Origin: Osedax fenrisi
Taxonomy: Eukaryota; Annelida; Polychaeta; Sabellida; Siboglinidae
DNA: 64,000 nt
Direction of reading: 5' to 3'
Assembly (NCBI GenBank): GCA_964019155.1
Contig: OZ025245.1
Coordinates: 31,519,545 to 31,583,544 of the forward strand
Positions 1 to 13,200 of this stretch are shown in pieces (position 1 is the stretch's first letter; the number at the start of each line of letters is the position of its first letter). The notes beneath the pieces are model-generated. The model ran no database searches and had not been told where the DNA came from. It worked only from the letters and a program-made list of their open reading frames with translations. A program made the position numbers and the translations under genes.

Positions 1-3000
1 ATGATGATTTTTAATTAATAAATGTAAATAATAACACAAATTATAATTTCAAATTAATTAAATATAAATGATCATTTACGTTCAATTATCATGCAAAACT
101 GCAAACTTAGATTTAACGAAGATTCCTATACGTTTAATTTCAATTATGTTTGGACAATACTTTAAACAAATATCATATAATAAAGAATAACACCAGCAAA
201 TGTGATAATTTGATCAAAATCTTTTTAAAAAACTAAAATATTATAATTACGACAAAGTAATTAATTCAATAAATCGGATATTATAAAAGAAATATTTTGT
301 CTGTTAGTATTATTATATTATTTGTTTTTATGTTTAGATAATTTAACCCGTAATACTTTATCATTATAATAATTAGAAATATAATAATTATAAATTAAAA
401 TATTAAAATTATATAATTATTTAATAATTACACAATTATATCCGAACATGATGAAATATAGCCAGTGTGTATAAATAAGTACTCTATATACTATTATATT
501 ATGATTTAAAATAGGTATAGCTGTAGATATTACAAAATAGAATCTCGTTAGGGCTCTAAATAATAAAATAAGCTATTCTAAATATATCGCTAAATTCAAT
601 TAAAAATAGCCTAGGTTTTATAGTTTTTTCACAAGTTTGACTACATTTTATATATTAATAATAAGTATGATAATTATAATTCTTTATAAATAATATAATG
701 TATTAGAAATATATATATATATATAATCTAGAAATTAGTGTTTTATTCATTATCTTTCTTCAATTATAATTTAAAAATATAAAAAATTATAACTGTCACA
801 TTTTCTTATAAATATATGTGTTTACACTGTTAAGTATAATTATAAGTATATAAAATGTATACCAATTTCGATTTTCTATTTAGAAGGATATTAATAATCT
901 CAATAATTTATATTCTAATTTAAATATGATATATATTTAATATCTTCTGCTATTACTCTTATTTCAGAAATATTATATTATATTAAATATATAAAGATTA
1001 CAATTATATATTAATATAAGTGAAGCTTTATACGATTATTCATTTCGTATGAATAATTCTTTAAATGTAACCAACTATAAATATTTAACTCATGTCATTT
1101 TAATTTAATTAATATATAATTTATATTGTGATTAATATACTACAATATTATAGTATACATTACATATATTTAGATGTACCTTTGTAACTATATTTAAAAA
1201 ATAATATTGCTTCCATTATTTTATAATTGATAATACTATGTATATTTATATATTTTAGAACCTGTTCCATTTAACTATAATATATTATATGTAAGTCATT
1301 AAATATAATATTATTATTTATTTTTATTAAATATTCATATTTATTAGTCATTCTAAGAATATCAGTAATCTCGTACGACTTATTTAGTAAATTTGTAAAA
1401 CTTTTTAAGTAATCTCGGACGACTTATTAAATTAAATTCATTTTATAATCATTCATTATTATTCTAATATTTATAATTTCATTATTAAATATTGATTCAA
1501 AATATAATATATTTATATAAATAATGATTATAATATATAGAGGAGAAATTAAGAAAATTTTACTATCAAATTTACATATAAAACTTATCAAATAAATTTA
1601 ATTTAATACGTCGTACGAGATTAATGACTACCATTAAAGATAAATAACTTTTGAATGCTCTATTATATACAATCTTGGGCAACTATTAAATTTAATCTAT
1701 CTATATACTATATAAATAGCACTTGTACACTTTAAAATCAAAAGTATCGACAATCGCTCCATATAGTCTTGCACTTCCCAACACTTTTTATATATAATAC
1801 CATAATTTTGTACCAAAAAAAACAGTAAAATATACTTAAACCAAGTGTACGATTTAACTTTTTTCCTACGCATTGACTTCAACCTATTATATACTTAAAA
1901 TATCAGCATAATTTTGTTATCAATATTATATTCTCTTATATATATATGAGGTATTAATATTGGACGATATGCTGTAAATTTATTTCTAGAAAATCTCAAA
2001 GAACCGTATTATATTTAGTCACACACACACACATATATATATATATATAGAGTAGGTACTTTAGTAATTTTTATAAATTTATTTCTAAATAACAAAATAG
2101 ATAAATATATATATGTTATACCATACACATATATCAAGTTTATAGAATAATACTTGTTGAGATTTTATTCATAGTTGATTAGATAATTTATGTTACATGT
2201 ATTGATATATATATATATATCTCATATTCAGATTACTTATATCTAGTAGTGATTTTAATTTTATAATATCATTTAATGGTGTAATTTAATTATTAATATT
2301 TAAAATATTATTAAAGTTAATTATTTATTAATATAATTTAGTAATCAACATATGAACAATATTCATAATGGATATATATTAAATAAATATTACACAATGT
2401 CATATTGATATTGATTTATCATTAATATCAACTATATATATTATTAAAAGTAATACATGAAAAGGTAGAAATACATTCTTAAAATATAGATTAATAATAT
2501 ATTTTATTATTAAATGTATTTCACTCTTATATAAAAATGGAAATATGAAAAGTAAATATTGTATACTGAAAAATAAGATAAAGAATATTAGTCATAATGT
2601 AAATTAATTACTATATTGATTTTTTCTCTATATTTTTATCATTGTTTTAGACCAGTATAATAAAAATAAAAGATCAAAGTAAAATTAATATCCATATGGC
2701 TATTTAGTAACACTGCACTGACCAGTATATTCAGACTCATAAAAGAGTAATAGAATACATTCTAATTACATAATTAGCATTGCATTTTAATACAATTCAC
2801 ATTTATAAGAATAATAGTTTATATAATGAATATATATCATTCTATAATTCTAATAAATATTACAGTATTAAAATATAATTTAGTAAATACATATACATGT
2901 AGAGTATTAATTATAATATAACATAAATAAATATATTAAATTTAATTCATTGAAATCAGATATGTCATGTAACATATTATTATATATTAATATTTGTATA

Positions 3001-3297
3001 CAATTTTGATATTTATCAGAATAATAAATACATATAGAAAAATAATATTCAATGTAGTTATACATGTTATATATAAAATTTCAATATGATATAATATGTT
3101 ATAATACAATTATATATTTTAATATAAAGCTAATAATTAAATTTATATTTATTAATTTATCAATTGCACATTATCAATTGTTAATATATATAAAACAGAA
3201 ATTTAATAGAAGACATTTTTAAATTTAATTCTAAACTACAGTATTATGATTATTATTCAATTATAATTAATGCATTCAAATTATATTTAGAGAAAGA
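1..3297. other. AT-rich intergenic DNA, no gene seen
   Basis: Very AT-rich sequence with short AT dinucleotide runs. No open frame shows a recognisable domain, and no tRNA, long repeat or transposon end is recognised. It looks like ordinary intergenic or intronic DNA of this genome. Confidence 0.6.
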
Positions 3298-4159
3298 CAC
3301 ATCTTAATAAAAAAGTGGATGCGATGAGGAGTCTGCAACATTACGGCCCCCCTATTATGAAATAATACATGGATATCTTGTGGAACTAGGGACTTGCAAA
3401 AACCAATAAAAGCTATCAACACCTAATTATCATTTAAAGGTAATATTATTATTAAATACTAATATTTTATTAGAAAAATAAACCTTGATATAACTCCAAT
3501 ATTTCAAATACATTTATTAAAATTAACAACATCTATAGATCACACTACATTTTAATTATTATTTAAATTATATAAATTGAACGAAGAATATTTATAGTAA
3601 CTACTGCTACTATGCCAAATCATAGACTACTAATCACTCATCTATCCCTTACTACAGCTAGACTTCCTTACAACACTGACATATCTAAATCATTATTAAA
3701 TCCAACTACTCTTCCACAACAAACCCTTTCCCTATAATTGTTCCCCCATAATTAGAAAGCTAATTAAAGTATATTTATTTAATAGAAAGAAAATAATCAT
3801 ATTTTATTTATTACATATTCTATTTGTTATTATAATATATGTATAACAGATTGGAAGAATTGCAGAAAAGCTTATCTAACGAAAACTATTAGATGAATAA
3901 TTGTATACGATGCATATAAAATTACTTTACAATTAATGATCATTTGTTGAAATAATTTATTAGATATATAGTTAATTTTTTATATATAAATTTATATTTT
4001 TTGAAATAAAAAATAGTTTATTACTTTTATCATTATTTATTTTAAATAAAATCTATCATATTGATATTTATATTTCATAAATCTACTTCATATCTCTCGA
4101 TTATATTATATATAATATCATTATTAGATCTTACATGCCATAATAGAACATTGTCATCA

Positions 4160-4200
<41 letters not shown>

Positions 4201-4249
4201 TAATATAAATCAAACAACAATGCAAGTGTAGATTATGGAACTCTGTATC
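3298..4249. other. Intergenic DNA with small GC-richer islands
   Basis: Two short islands of more balanced composition (about 3300-3420 and 3600-3750) sit in AT-rich sequence, with an AT dinucleotide run at 4163-4196. No reading frame, RNA fold or repeat family could be supported for either island. Confidence 0.4.
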
Positions 4250-4440
4250 TTATCGTTTTAATAATATCAGATATCTTGTCTTGAGAAATCCAAATGATGC
4301 TGACTTGCCATTCTCACACTCGTGATGCCTACTATTGAAATTGTCTTCTTCTTCTGACATATTTGATACTTGAAATGTTTTACGAGCCTTGGTAAGGCAA
4401 GAAACGATTCCTTCCCTTGAATTGCGAGCATTTCTTCATT
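4250..4440 (-). CDS. Possible terminal exon, unknown protein
   Basis: On the minus strand an acceptor-like TTAATTACAG ends just before 4440 and is followed by a GC-richer stretch. One frame, in phase with the acceptor, stays open for about 58 codons (starting N-E-E-M-L-A-I-Q) and reaches TGA; a second frame is also open for about 60 codons after an early TGA and ends in TAA at 4250-4252. Because two frames are open, the coding frame is not decided by the sequence. No domain was recognised. The main support is compositional contrast with the surrounding AT-rich DNA, so a non-coding explanation is quite possible. Confidence 0.2.
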
Positions 4441-4850
4441 CTGTAATTAATTTGATAAATATAATATAACATAGATAATAATTAACCAAGAAATTAAAAA
4501 TATTTAGTAATGTATTTATTATGAAAGTGTAATTAATAATTATGTGTTATTTACCGATGTAATTATGTATTTGGTATAAATATAAATACTTGATCAGAAT
4601 GCAGTTTAATTTATTTTATCTGTTTTTTCTAAAAAAAATATCTAGTAGATGCAATTAAAATTCAATCAAAAATGTATAATAAATATGATTACCATTGCTT
4701 ATATTAACCCTACAATTATCATTATTATCAAATTGTATAACAATATATACTGTATAGTACTCGGTATAGTATAGTACTGATCAGTTTTTAATACAATTAA
4801 AATAATATTTATTGTAACAATATTATATATTATATAATATAATATTTATT

Positions 4851-5062
4851 TGTTTCATTTATCAATTTTAAAGATATATTTTATAGTATTATTTTAATAA
4901 TTATATTTTACGTAGACACAGACTAGAGGCGCCAAAAATCTATGACTAATAGTTTATTCGATATCGGAGCGCGCGCTTTCGGAGTTGAGACGCCCGCCTC
5001 TAGATATGGGCGTGTCATAGCTTAGCTATGCGTATTTGTTAAATCAACGCGTACACATAATA

Positions 5063-5120
<58 letters not shown>

Positions 5121-5181
5121 CTATATATGTATATATAATACATTATATATTATATATATATATTAAATATTAATATATATA

Positions 5182-5223
<42 letters not shown>

Positions 5224-5700
5224 ATACGCATAGCTAAGCTATGACACGCCCATATCTAGAGGCGGGCGTCTCAACTCCGAAATCGCGAGCTCCGATTTCG
5301 AATAAACTATTAGTCATAGATTTTTGGCGCCTCTAGTCTGTTATAACCATATTTTATAGTAGCCCATTATTAATATAAGTATGAGTTTTCATATATATAT
5401 GTAATTAGTAAATGTCTGTAATTCGTTATTATTAAAAGTTTATTAATAATTAATTTTATAATTACAAAAATATTGATTTGTTTCATTTAAATATCAATAT
5501 TAAAGATATGTTTTATAGTATTATTTTAACAATTATATTTTATAGTAGCCTATTATTAATATAAGTATGAATTTTGTATATTTATAATAAGTGAATGTCT
5601 GAAATTCGTTATTATTAAAATCTTATTAAAGATTAATTTAAAAATAAAATAAATTAGTTATTTGTTTCATTTATATATCAATTTTAAAGATATATATAAT
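4851..5700. repeat. Tandem repeat, about 184-bp unit, split by an insertion
   Basis: The segment beginning TGTTTCATTT recurs at 4851, 5479 and 5663. The last two are 184 bp apart and the first two 628 bp apart; the extra 444 bp equals the fold-back element at 4919-5340 plus about 22 bp. Unit 2 therefore gives the empty target sequence for that insertion. Confidence 0.75.
4919..5340. mobile_element. Fold-back element with 118-bp inverted arms
   Basis: The arms 4919-5037 and 5223-5340 are near-perfect inverted copies. Both outer ends read CAGACTAGAGGCGCC inward, with only a few mismatches around 4961-4978. The core (about 5066-5222) is almost pure TA repeat. The arms are GC-richer and contain the sub-motif GACACGCCCATATCTAGA. 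There is no coding capacity, so it must be moved by a transposase encoded elsewhere. It sits inside a tandem repeat, and the flanks share ATATTTTA 8 bp outside each arm (see findings). Superfamily is not assigned. Confidence 0.85.
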
Positions 5701-6044
5701 ATGTATAGTACGATTTATAGTAAATAATTAAAACAATAAATATATAATAAACATAATTACCTTGTATCCATCTTGTATGTATCGAATATACGCAGATTAA
5801 ATAAAAATAAAAGTATTTAATTAAAAAAATTGTAAAATGTCAATTTAATATGTTTGCAAGGATCATTGCTATTTGTTTACCACATTAACCAATCAAATGC
5901 AACTTATATAGTGCTACAAAACCTCAGTACGAAGTCCCTTGTCACGTGACAATTCCCCTTTTTCTTACAAAACCGCACCCTTAATATGCTGATATTGGAA
6001 AATAAACAAATTTATCTATGAATCACTGGTCCACATCTATAATT

Positions 6045-6400
6045 AGTTAAGACACGCCCATATCTAGATGTGGGCGTCTCTACTACGAAAATCTAGTAGG
6101 CATATATTTGGCGCATTAATCGCGTCTATACCTAATTATGATAGTTATTATTACAATTAAAATTTGTTATAATAAATTAAATAATATAATTAATAAGAAT
6201 ATAAAACTAACGATGATAGGATTTAATTAAATATAAAAATAATAAGGTTAATCTCAAATACAATAATAAATTGAGTTAGGAGATAGAGTAGAAAGGTAGT
6301 GGGCGTATTTATAATATAATAAATATCCGGAAAAATATATCTATATTTAATACAGCAGTGAAAAATCTTTGCTACAACTATGGAGCCATGTATATTGTGT
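6045..6400 (+). repeat. Dispersed repeat, copy 1 (related to fold-back arms)
   Basis: The left part (6050-6125) matches the arm motif of the fold-back element at 4919-5340 (GACACGCCCATATCTAGA, then GGGCGTCTC and GGCGC). The right part (about 6138-6400) is present again, inverted, at 30545-30770 with clear similarity over more than 200 bp, including ATATCCGGAAAAATATATCT. It is probably one non-autonomous transposon family. No coding sequence is seen. Confidence 0.6.
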
Positions 6401-6518
6401 TATATTTATAAATCAAGGAAAATAATTAAAATATAAAAAACTCATATACATACTATTTTACATAGTCTATATACCACACTTATATAAATACACACACACA
6501 TATATATGTATACATATA

Positions 6519-6557
<39 letters not shown>

Positions 6558-8335
6558 TGTATAACAGATATATTATTTTTAAAATCATTATAATTAAAAA
6601 TAAATATATAAATATGTTTATAATTAGAACAGTAAATGACTCCAAAATAAATGTAGAGATAGCTTAGAATAATACATAGAGATATTGTAAATCAATACAT
6701 ACTGTGTTATAACTTGCATTATTTCATATAAACTGTGCTTCTTACAATTCATCTAATGTATTACGATAAGCTATCTCTGAATTGTTTAGGAATTACTATA
6801 CTAAATATGTTATATATTAACTCTGCTAATATTGAATACCTCATGTACACATAAACACAGCATGTGAAGATTACCCTATCAATACCCTGTTGTTCCTAAT
6901 CCTCTATCACCGTCCACTAACAGTGTCAACTCCTCTAATCAGTTGTGTGTTTGTAGTCCTGCATGAGGGCTGTCATCTAGTGCAACCTTCACAGATAAGT
7001 CCCACTAGACTAGTGGGTAGTGTAGCGCTATTGTATCGTTTGTATCACTATTATATTCTTATTTATAATAACCACCACTACAATATTCGTATATATAAAA
7101 CAAACAATGACAATGGACATTATATTAGTATCCTAATATATAATTATAATACATTATTAATGTCTCAAATTAATATCATCGCATAAATAGTATTGGGTAA
7201 CTTACTCAGGGTAAGTAACTTTCACAGGACTACACAACAGATTTTTATCAGAATGTAGCTAAATGCAGTCACCTATTTCGAATGTGTTATATTGTATATA
7301 TATAATATATATAATATGAAAATCTACATATTACACTAATGTAATATTATACTACTTGTAAAATAATTATATAATATGTTACATATACCACACTTATATA
7401 TAATGATGCATGTATTAACATAACAAACACACATATAAAACAAGGGTATATTAACTATTTATTTAATGTTCCGATAGTTTACCAACTTTCTTAGAGGCGA
7501 GTCTAAACGTAATAAGATTTACATGGTTAGTGTGGCTTACGTGTGTCAGTGTGTGAATATAATTAAACTTGGATAATCTGTAATGTTATAGATATTTACA
7601 TTACAGTTATATTAATGTATGCAGAAAGTGTGAATACATTGTATATCAATCTATATGTATTGTTCACTTTTCATTTGTATTTAATAGGGTTGTGTTTTAT
7701 ATATGCATTACATATTTCTAAAATAACATATTTGTATTGTGACATTTTATTTCAAACATGAATAAACTGTCACTCTAACATAATATACATACTTAGCTTA
7801 TACATCTTACTACTTCTCCCTCATTTAGAACTTGTGGTATTTGCTCGAGTGTTTCCTACACAATACTACCATCACTGAACTGAGATCACTGAATCAGATC
7901 AACACCAACATAGGGTTAACCAGTCTTACCTACCCACATAGCAAGATATATTTAATGCGATTCCTCTAATACTAGTAATACCTCTACTGCTACCTAGTTA
8001 ACTATAATTATAATGATACATATCTAGCTAACCGCTTGTGCTAGCTAGCCTACCTTACCTATAATGTGTGTAACATATGTGGGGAGGCAGTACCCTATAC
8101 GCGTACTACATTCATACAACCATGATTGTGTTAGCATTGTAATAGCATTCGATCCATAGGTGCAATATTGTATGTTGAATCACTTTTAATTGTTATTATT
8201 ACGGCAACATTCGCGAGTTTACACTGAAAATCATATTGAAAAGGGATATTATTCAAAGGGTAATTTTGAACTAAGTTATAACTTTTTTGATTCTTATTAT
8301 TTTTTTATAATTTAAAAAAAATTAATATTATTTAG
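6401..8335. other. Intergenic DNA, no supported gene
   Basis: Mixed AT-rich sequence with somewhat GC-richer stretches at about 6840-7050, 7440-7560 and 7790-8110. A 98-codon frame at 6890-7186 has no initiating ATG and low-complexity Tyr/Asn-rich content in its second half. It was not accepted as a gene. Confidence 0.4.
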
Positions 8336-8340
8336 TTACA

Positions 8341-8372
8341 TTATATCAGGGAGATTATCTCCCTGATTATAT
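8341..8372. repeat. Short perfect hairpin
   Basis: ATATCAGGGAGAT is followed within a few bases by its inverse ATCTCCCTGAT, giving a strong GC-containing stem in AT-rich DNA. Its position fits neither a gene terminator nor a known transposon end. Confidence 0.6.
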
Positions 8373-8535
8373 TTACTATTTTACAATTTTCAAATATACA
8401 TTTTTTAAAAATATATTTAAAGATAAACACATTTTCTCCTGATATATGTTTAATTTCAAATACTTCTGTATATATTTTTATAAAACAAATTTAAACTATT
8501 ATAAAAAAAGTATTAAAAAAAATAAAGTATTATAC

Positions 8536-8676
8536 CATGGCCTCCTTGGCTTCTTTAGCTGAAGCTAAAGGAGACCATGATTATACATATGTTTCTTACT
8601 ATATCCAAAGATTTTCCAAAGATTTTCCGAAGGAATTTGCTAAGAAATTGCTTCGCAAGATCTTTGCTATATCTAA
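8536..8676. repeat. Hairpin plus AAAGATTTTCCGAAGG-type palindromic repeat
   Basis: An imperfect stem (CATGG...CCATG around TTTAGCTGAAGCTAAA) lies at 8536-8582. Next to it, 8598-8676 carries AAAGATTTTCCGAAGGAA, and 20 bp further the near-inverse GCTTCGCAAGATCTTTGC. The same motif pair forms the ends of an element at 31258-31715, and a degraded version lies near 40580-40640. Confidence 0.6.
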
Positions 8677-8839
8677 CATTTAAAGTACAATTATACATTA
8701 GTTTACAATTTATGATGTGAACGTAATTAGTGAAAAATATCATTTTGTGCGATTGTTGGATTTTGTGTAAATTGATTCTTGTCATTCTATTGTCTATGAT
8801 AACATTATTTTTAAAATTATAATTTATATTAAACAAAAT

Positions 8840-11800
8840 TATTTTTTAACACATTAATATGATTTGTTATCTTATATACAACATTCTATATTTAATAAAG
8901 ACAGCTATATTACATTATAATGTATATTTTATAATATGGTATGTTTTTAATAATAGTTTTTAAGATATTTATTAAATAATTTAAAATTAATAATTATAAT
9001 AATTATTATAATAAATAATAATATAAATAATAATTTATTATTATTAATTTTATTATTAATTTTATTTATGAATTTTATTATAAATATTTTTATAATATAT
9101 TTATTAAATATTATTATAAATTATATAAGTATTATTATAATACATGTTTTTATTTAATAATTCATTGTAAACTATCATAGATATTTCAAATATTATTTGA
9201 GTAAAATTCTCCAGATTTCTAAAACATATACAATTATAAGCGATTTAAATAAATAGCATATTTAATAAATATTTGTAAGAATTATTATTCTTATTAACTA
9301 AAGTTTATCTTATGATCGTGGCCAGGTTAAAACCCAAACCCAACACATTAACTAAATAAATAATTTTATTTAAAAAATACTTGAAACTATGTAAATAGAA
9401 TTTTTTTTAAAAAACAGACACGAAATTATGTAACACATGCTATATTATAGTTGAATATAAACATGTTTGTACCTGGTTAAAAGCTTTGCACATTTGTTTA
9501 ATATGCTACGCTTTGAACTCCTGCACAATTGTGTATTTTAATTAGTGATTTGATAATTATGTATTCATGTATACCACATAATAAAATATACATCTACCCA
9601 TATGTTTATAGATATTATATTCACAAAAATATGAGTCATAATTTATGACTCATAAATAACAAGCCATTTAGTAATCATTGTATGATCATAATTATTATTC
9701 ATTACTTATAATATAATAAATTCGTAATATATATTCTAGAAATTTGTATTTTATATTAATTTTGTAAACAATAATATTTAAAATATAGCGCAAATGATGA
9801 CCATGTAGAAATTTATATATAAATATATATGAGTTCAATATTAAAGTAAATAATTATGAACATATTAAATGTATACGCAATTTATCGAACTATTTAGAAC
9901 ACTTTCATATTTTTAAGCTCTTCTAATAATAATAGTCATGTATATATATTTGTGTTGAAAATTAACCACTCTTTTATCATAACTATTCAGTTCGAAATGA
10001 TTTATTAATAACAAAATATGAGATTTTAACAAAGATATACTTTTATTTTTTATTAATATATAAACATAGGAAACATTGTAAATCAAAATAACTATTAATA
10101 CCTATTAATGGGGGTCGGTCTAAAACAGTGCCTATTGTTAATGTAATACGCATGTGATTGATATGTGGTGGGTATCGCATACACAAATCTAATAATTGTA
10201 TATAGCTGATGACTAATTAACAATTGCCAGCTAGGTGGAGACATATTCCTTTGCTATAAGTGTATGGTATACACGTTATATAATACACTAAAGTATATAT
10301 TGAATCCATGCAATCAGTGTATATATTTCATATTCACAATGTATTTACCATTTATATATCATGATTTTGACAACATGCTTAATATTTCTTAAAAATAGTA
10401 TTTTAGCTAATTAGTCATGAGGTATTATAATTCGTTGATTTGCGTGCATGCGACACCCCACATGTCAATCAAATATATATTACTTTAAGAATTGGCCCGT
10501 TTCAGACTGTAATCCATATTAGTTTATCAACATTGGCGGATGATATCCTATTACGGCGCTCTGAACAAATAACACTATCCTCGAATAACACGCATTCACT
10601 CGGTACACATGCACTCAGACTTGCCATCAGTACCGTCCAGCTTCTAGTATGTTTAAGTTCTAACTTGACTTCCAGTAATTTAGAGGGCAATTACTTAACT
10701 TTTACATTATAATTATTATATTTTATTAATAATTAAATATGGATATGAAGAACCAACTAAAAAATAATTAAAAATTAATATTTATAAATATTATTTTTCG
10801 CGGTGTTTATGTATATTATATATTTAGTTTAAAAATATGTAGTATATTAATTGACAAAGATCATTAAAATGTATAATATATATATTGTATATATATATAT
10901 ATATATATATATAACTATATTTAGTCAATAACATTGCCTATATGTAGTGCCGATATTCAAAATCTCAATAACAAAATGTCCGATACAGTAGATAAAATAT
11001 TGATGCATTACTTTCAAACAGTTCTAAATATAGATGTTCTAAAACTAATTTTTAATATTCAGAGTTTGTGATCATCCCAAATGTTCGATATACTTTCGAA
11101 CAGTTTGAAATAATTAGCTACACTAACCTATACCTCTATAGATATACCTATATACACGCAATATATATAATATTACATATATTATATGGTACAACTGACT
11201 GCCCATTACATTATATCTATTACATCGTATCTTAGTTATGAGTCATACTTTATATTGTTTACTACACTACTTTACTATTATACATTAGTCCATTATATTA
11301 TCTATAATGTAACCTTTATTACCTGTGTTCACTCTACCTTTATTACCTGTATCAATCTATCTTAGTACCTGTATCAATCTATCTTTATTAACTGTATTCC
11401 GCTTACGTTATTACACTTATACCATAGCAATATAATATCTGTATTATCTTAACCTTTATTACCACTAACTCTAGGCTTTCTAACTTCAACTTTGAACTAT
11501 TGACTAACTCCAGCATCCTAAACGAGTGGTCAATAAGTCTCTGATGTTGTGCGGTACTGATTCTAAGTGCAACTGTACCCATATGAAGGTAGGCTATATA
11601 CGATATGAGTGACTACATGTGCTGCCCCCTATTATATATGTCACTACGTTAGCTCCTTTCGTATCTATATTGTATACATCACTGCTTATGCTGCACTATT
11701 GGGACATTCTATATCACGAACTTAGATTAAGTTTTACATATGGCTCTAATATCCCTTCGAAACAGATCACATGTTAAGGCATCCATGCTTTTAAAGAGAA

Positions 11801-11850
11801 ATGATCATTTTTGTATAAACAATAATATAAATATTATGTTCAACATGTTA
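8840..11850. other. AT-rich intergenic DNA with a GC-richer island and a minisatellite
   Basis: Mostly AT-rich. A GC-richer island at 10440-10712 has overlapping 60-90 codon frames on both strands with no recognisable domain and no ATG-led frame, so no gene is called. At 11312-11405 a roughly 23-bp unit (CTTTATTACCTGTATCAATC with variants) repeats about four times. Confidence 0.4.
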
Positions 11851-11857
11851 AGACCTA

Positions 11858-11935
11858 TTTTATTGGGCTGGACAAGGCTTGAACTCACATCCTACTAATT
11901 GTGTGTCTGACATCTTAACAAACTTTGCCAAACAG
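11858..11935 (-). repeat. tRNA-like SINE fragment
   Basis: Read on the minus strand, TGGCAAAGTTTGTTAAGATG resembles a tRNA A-box and D-arm, and about 35 bases later GAGTTCAAGCC is a good B-box/T-loop match. The T-stem pairs only with wobbles, so it is a tRNA-derived retroposon head rather than a working tRNA gene. It overlaps, in antisense, the start of the Gypsy integrase frame, so the first 20 or so codons of that frame are probably not integrase. Confidence 0.4.
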
Positions 11936-12223
11936 GCAGACTTCACTATAGGCCAGAAGATCAACGTCTGTAACCCCCTAACAGGACTATGGATGCCAGC
12001 AGTCATCACAGAAAAGAGAAATGAACCTATGTCCTACGATGTTCAGATAGGATATATTCCAAGCCACTATACGCATCCCACTACTCGCAACCCTGCAGCC
12101 ATCCGAACCACCCCACTTCCCACAGCACCCCCACTCCCCACAACACCCCCTTCACTACCCGATACTAACCTCCCACCCGTTACAGATGTAATTGTAACCA
12201 CACGGTCTATCCGAACCTCATGA
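11936..12223 (+). pseudogene. Gypsy-type retrotransposon integrase C-terminal fragment
   Basis: The translation carries the C-terminal integrase signature: GQKINVCNPLTGLWMPAVI followed by a PMSYDVQ-like strand. This corresponds to the V-x-N/D-P-x-T-G-x-W-x-P-A-x-V...P-R-S-Y-x-V motif that ends the pol polyprotein of many metazoan Gypsy elements. A Pro/Thr-rich tail follows and the frame ends in TGA at 12221-12223. About 160 bp downstream are a polypurine tract and an LTR in the expected order and strand. The catalytic core, RNase H, RT, protease and gag are absent upstream, so this is only the 3' end of an element. Family assignment to Gypsy rather than BEL is inferred from the motif. Confidence 0.6.
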
Positions 12224-12384
12224 AAGCCGCAACACTTAAACCTCTGACTGGATTATCTACTGGCTGGTCTGCCAGTTGATAGACACAAGCGTCAGAAGTA
12301 GACTGCAGACCTGCCCGATTCTCATCCTAGTCAGAAGCCTGACCCATCACTATTAATGTACCCACTACCTCTTTGTTCATTGTA

Positions 12385-12396
12385 GAGAAGGAGGGA
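12385..12396 (+). promoter_or_regulatory. Polypurine tract of the Gypsy remnant
   Basis: The purine run AGAGAAGGAGGGA lies immediately before the TGTTATATG start of the LTR. This is the expected position of the plus-strand DNA primer for reverse transcription. Confidence 0.6.
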
Positions 12397-12601
12397 TGTT
12401 ATATGTTTAATACCCTAGAAACCACATGCAGTCACGCATGACCAGTTTCTGCTATATATCGCACATTTCACTAGTATTGACACTTAACTTTAGCTATGTA
12501 ATAAAATACTGAAGCCTCGTCGCACACCTTGGCGAATTATTCATTCATTATATACTTAACAGTATCTATAATAAGTTATATTTTAGAATAATCCCGTGAC
12601 A
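12397..12601 (+). mobile_element. 3' LTR of Gypsy-type remnant
   Basis: About 205 bp starting TGTTATATG and ending CCCGTGACA (TG...CA). It contains AATAAA near the middle, suited to LTR polyadenylation. The polypurine tract and integrase tail lie directly upstream. No second LTR copy was found in the window, so the 5' part of the element was lost. The right boundary is placed by the terminal CA and could shift. Confidence 0.55.
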
Positions 12602-12603
12602 AT

Positions 12604-12795
12604 ATGCTATAGTAGTAGTGCCCAGCCCTACCTCCCCTAATAACCTACCACCATACACCAGCAGTATGTGATCAAGTTAGACATCACCACCACCACCAGG
12701 GGGCAGATAGAGATATGACCTTCAGCAATGTAACTGTAGCAGTAGTAGGAGGTCTAGTATCGGTGATCTATCCCCCTACTACATCGGCGAAATCT
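12604..12795 (+). CDS. Possible exon, weak Kelch-like resemblance
   Basis: A GC-richer island holds one frame open for about 60 codons, with four consecutive His codons followed by SNVTVAVVGGLVSVIYPP. The hydrophobic strand plus Gly-Gly resembles half of a Kelch blade. A GT donor (CACAG|GTGTGT) lies near 12795. The evidence is one frame and a short motif. It could be an exon of an unrecognised gene, a gene relic, or chance. Confidence 0.15.
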
Positions 12796-13132
12796 ACATT
12801 CACAGGTGTGTAGTATTCTTCATTCTCTTTAGAGGTCATATTTATATGCTATAATGTGATATGTGATATATACAACTGTATGTATAGCTAAGCAGACTAT
12901 GCTTTCATTTGTTATCAAACAAATTATATTATTAAAATATGCAAATATTATTATTTATCTTTAAAATGTTTATCATATTTCTTTCAAAAATAATTATTGT
13001 GTATTATAAATATATTCCTGTACAAAAATTATGTGATATATTGAGTAGATTTCAATAATATACTTTATACTTAAAAATAGGCAAACAAATATATGTTTTA
13101 TAATTTTGTTAGTAAAAATGCACTAGATCTAA

Positions 13133-13135
<3 letters not shown>

Positions 13136-13200
<65 letters not shown>

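Noticed and set aside
6890..7186. 98-codon plus-strand frame
   Set aside because: Non-ATG start, second half Tyr/Asn low complexity, no domain.
10440..10712. 90-codon plus frame and 62-codon minus frame in a GC-richer island
   Set aside because: No ATG-led frame with a recognised domain, open frames on both strands, no clear splice sites.
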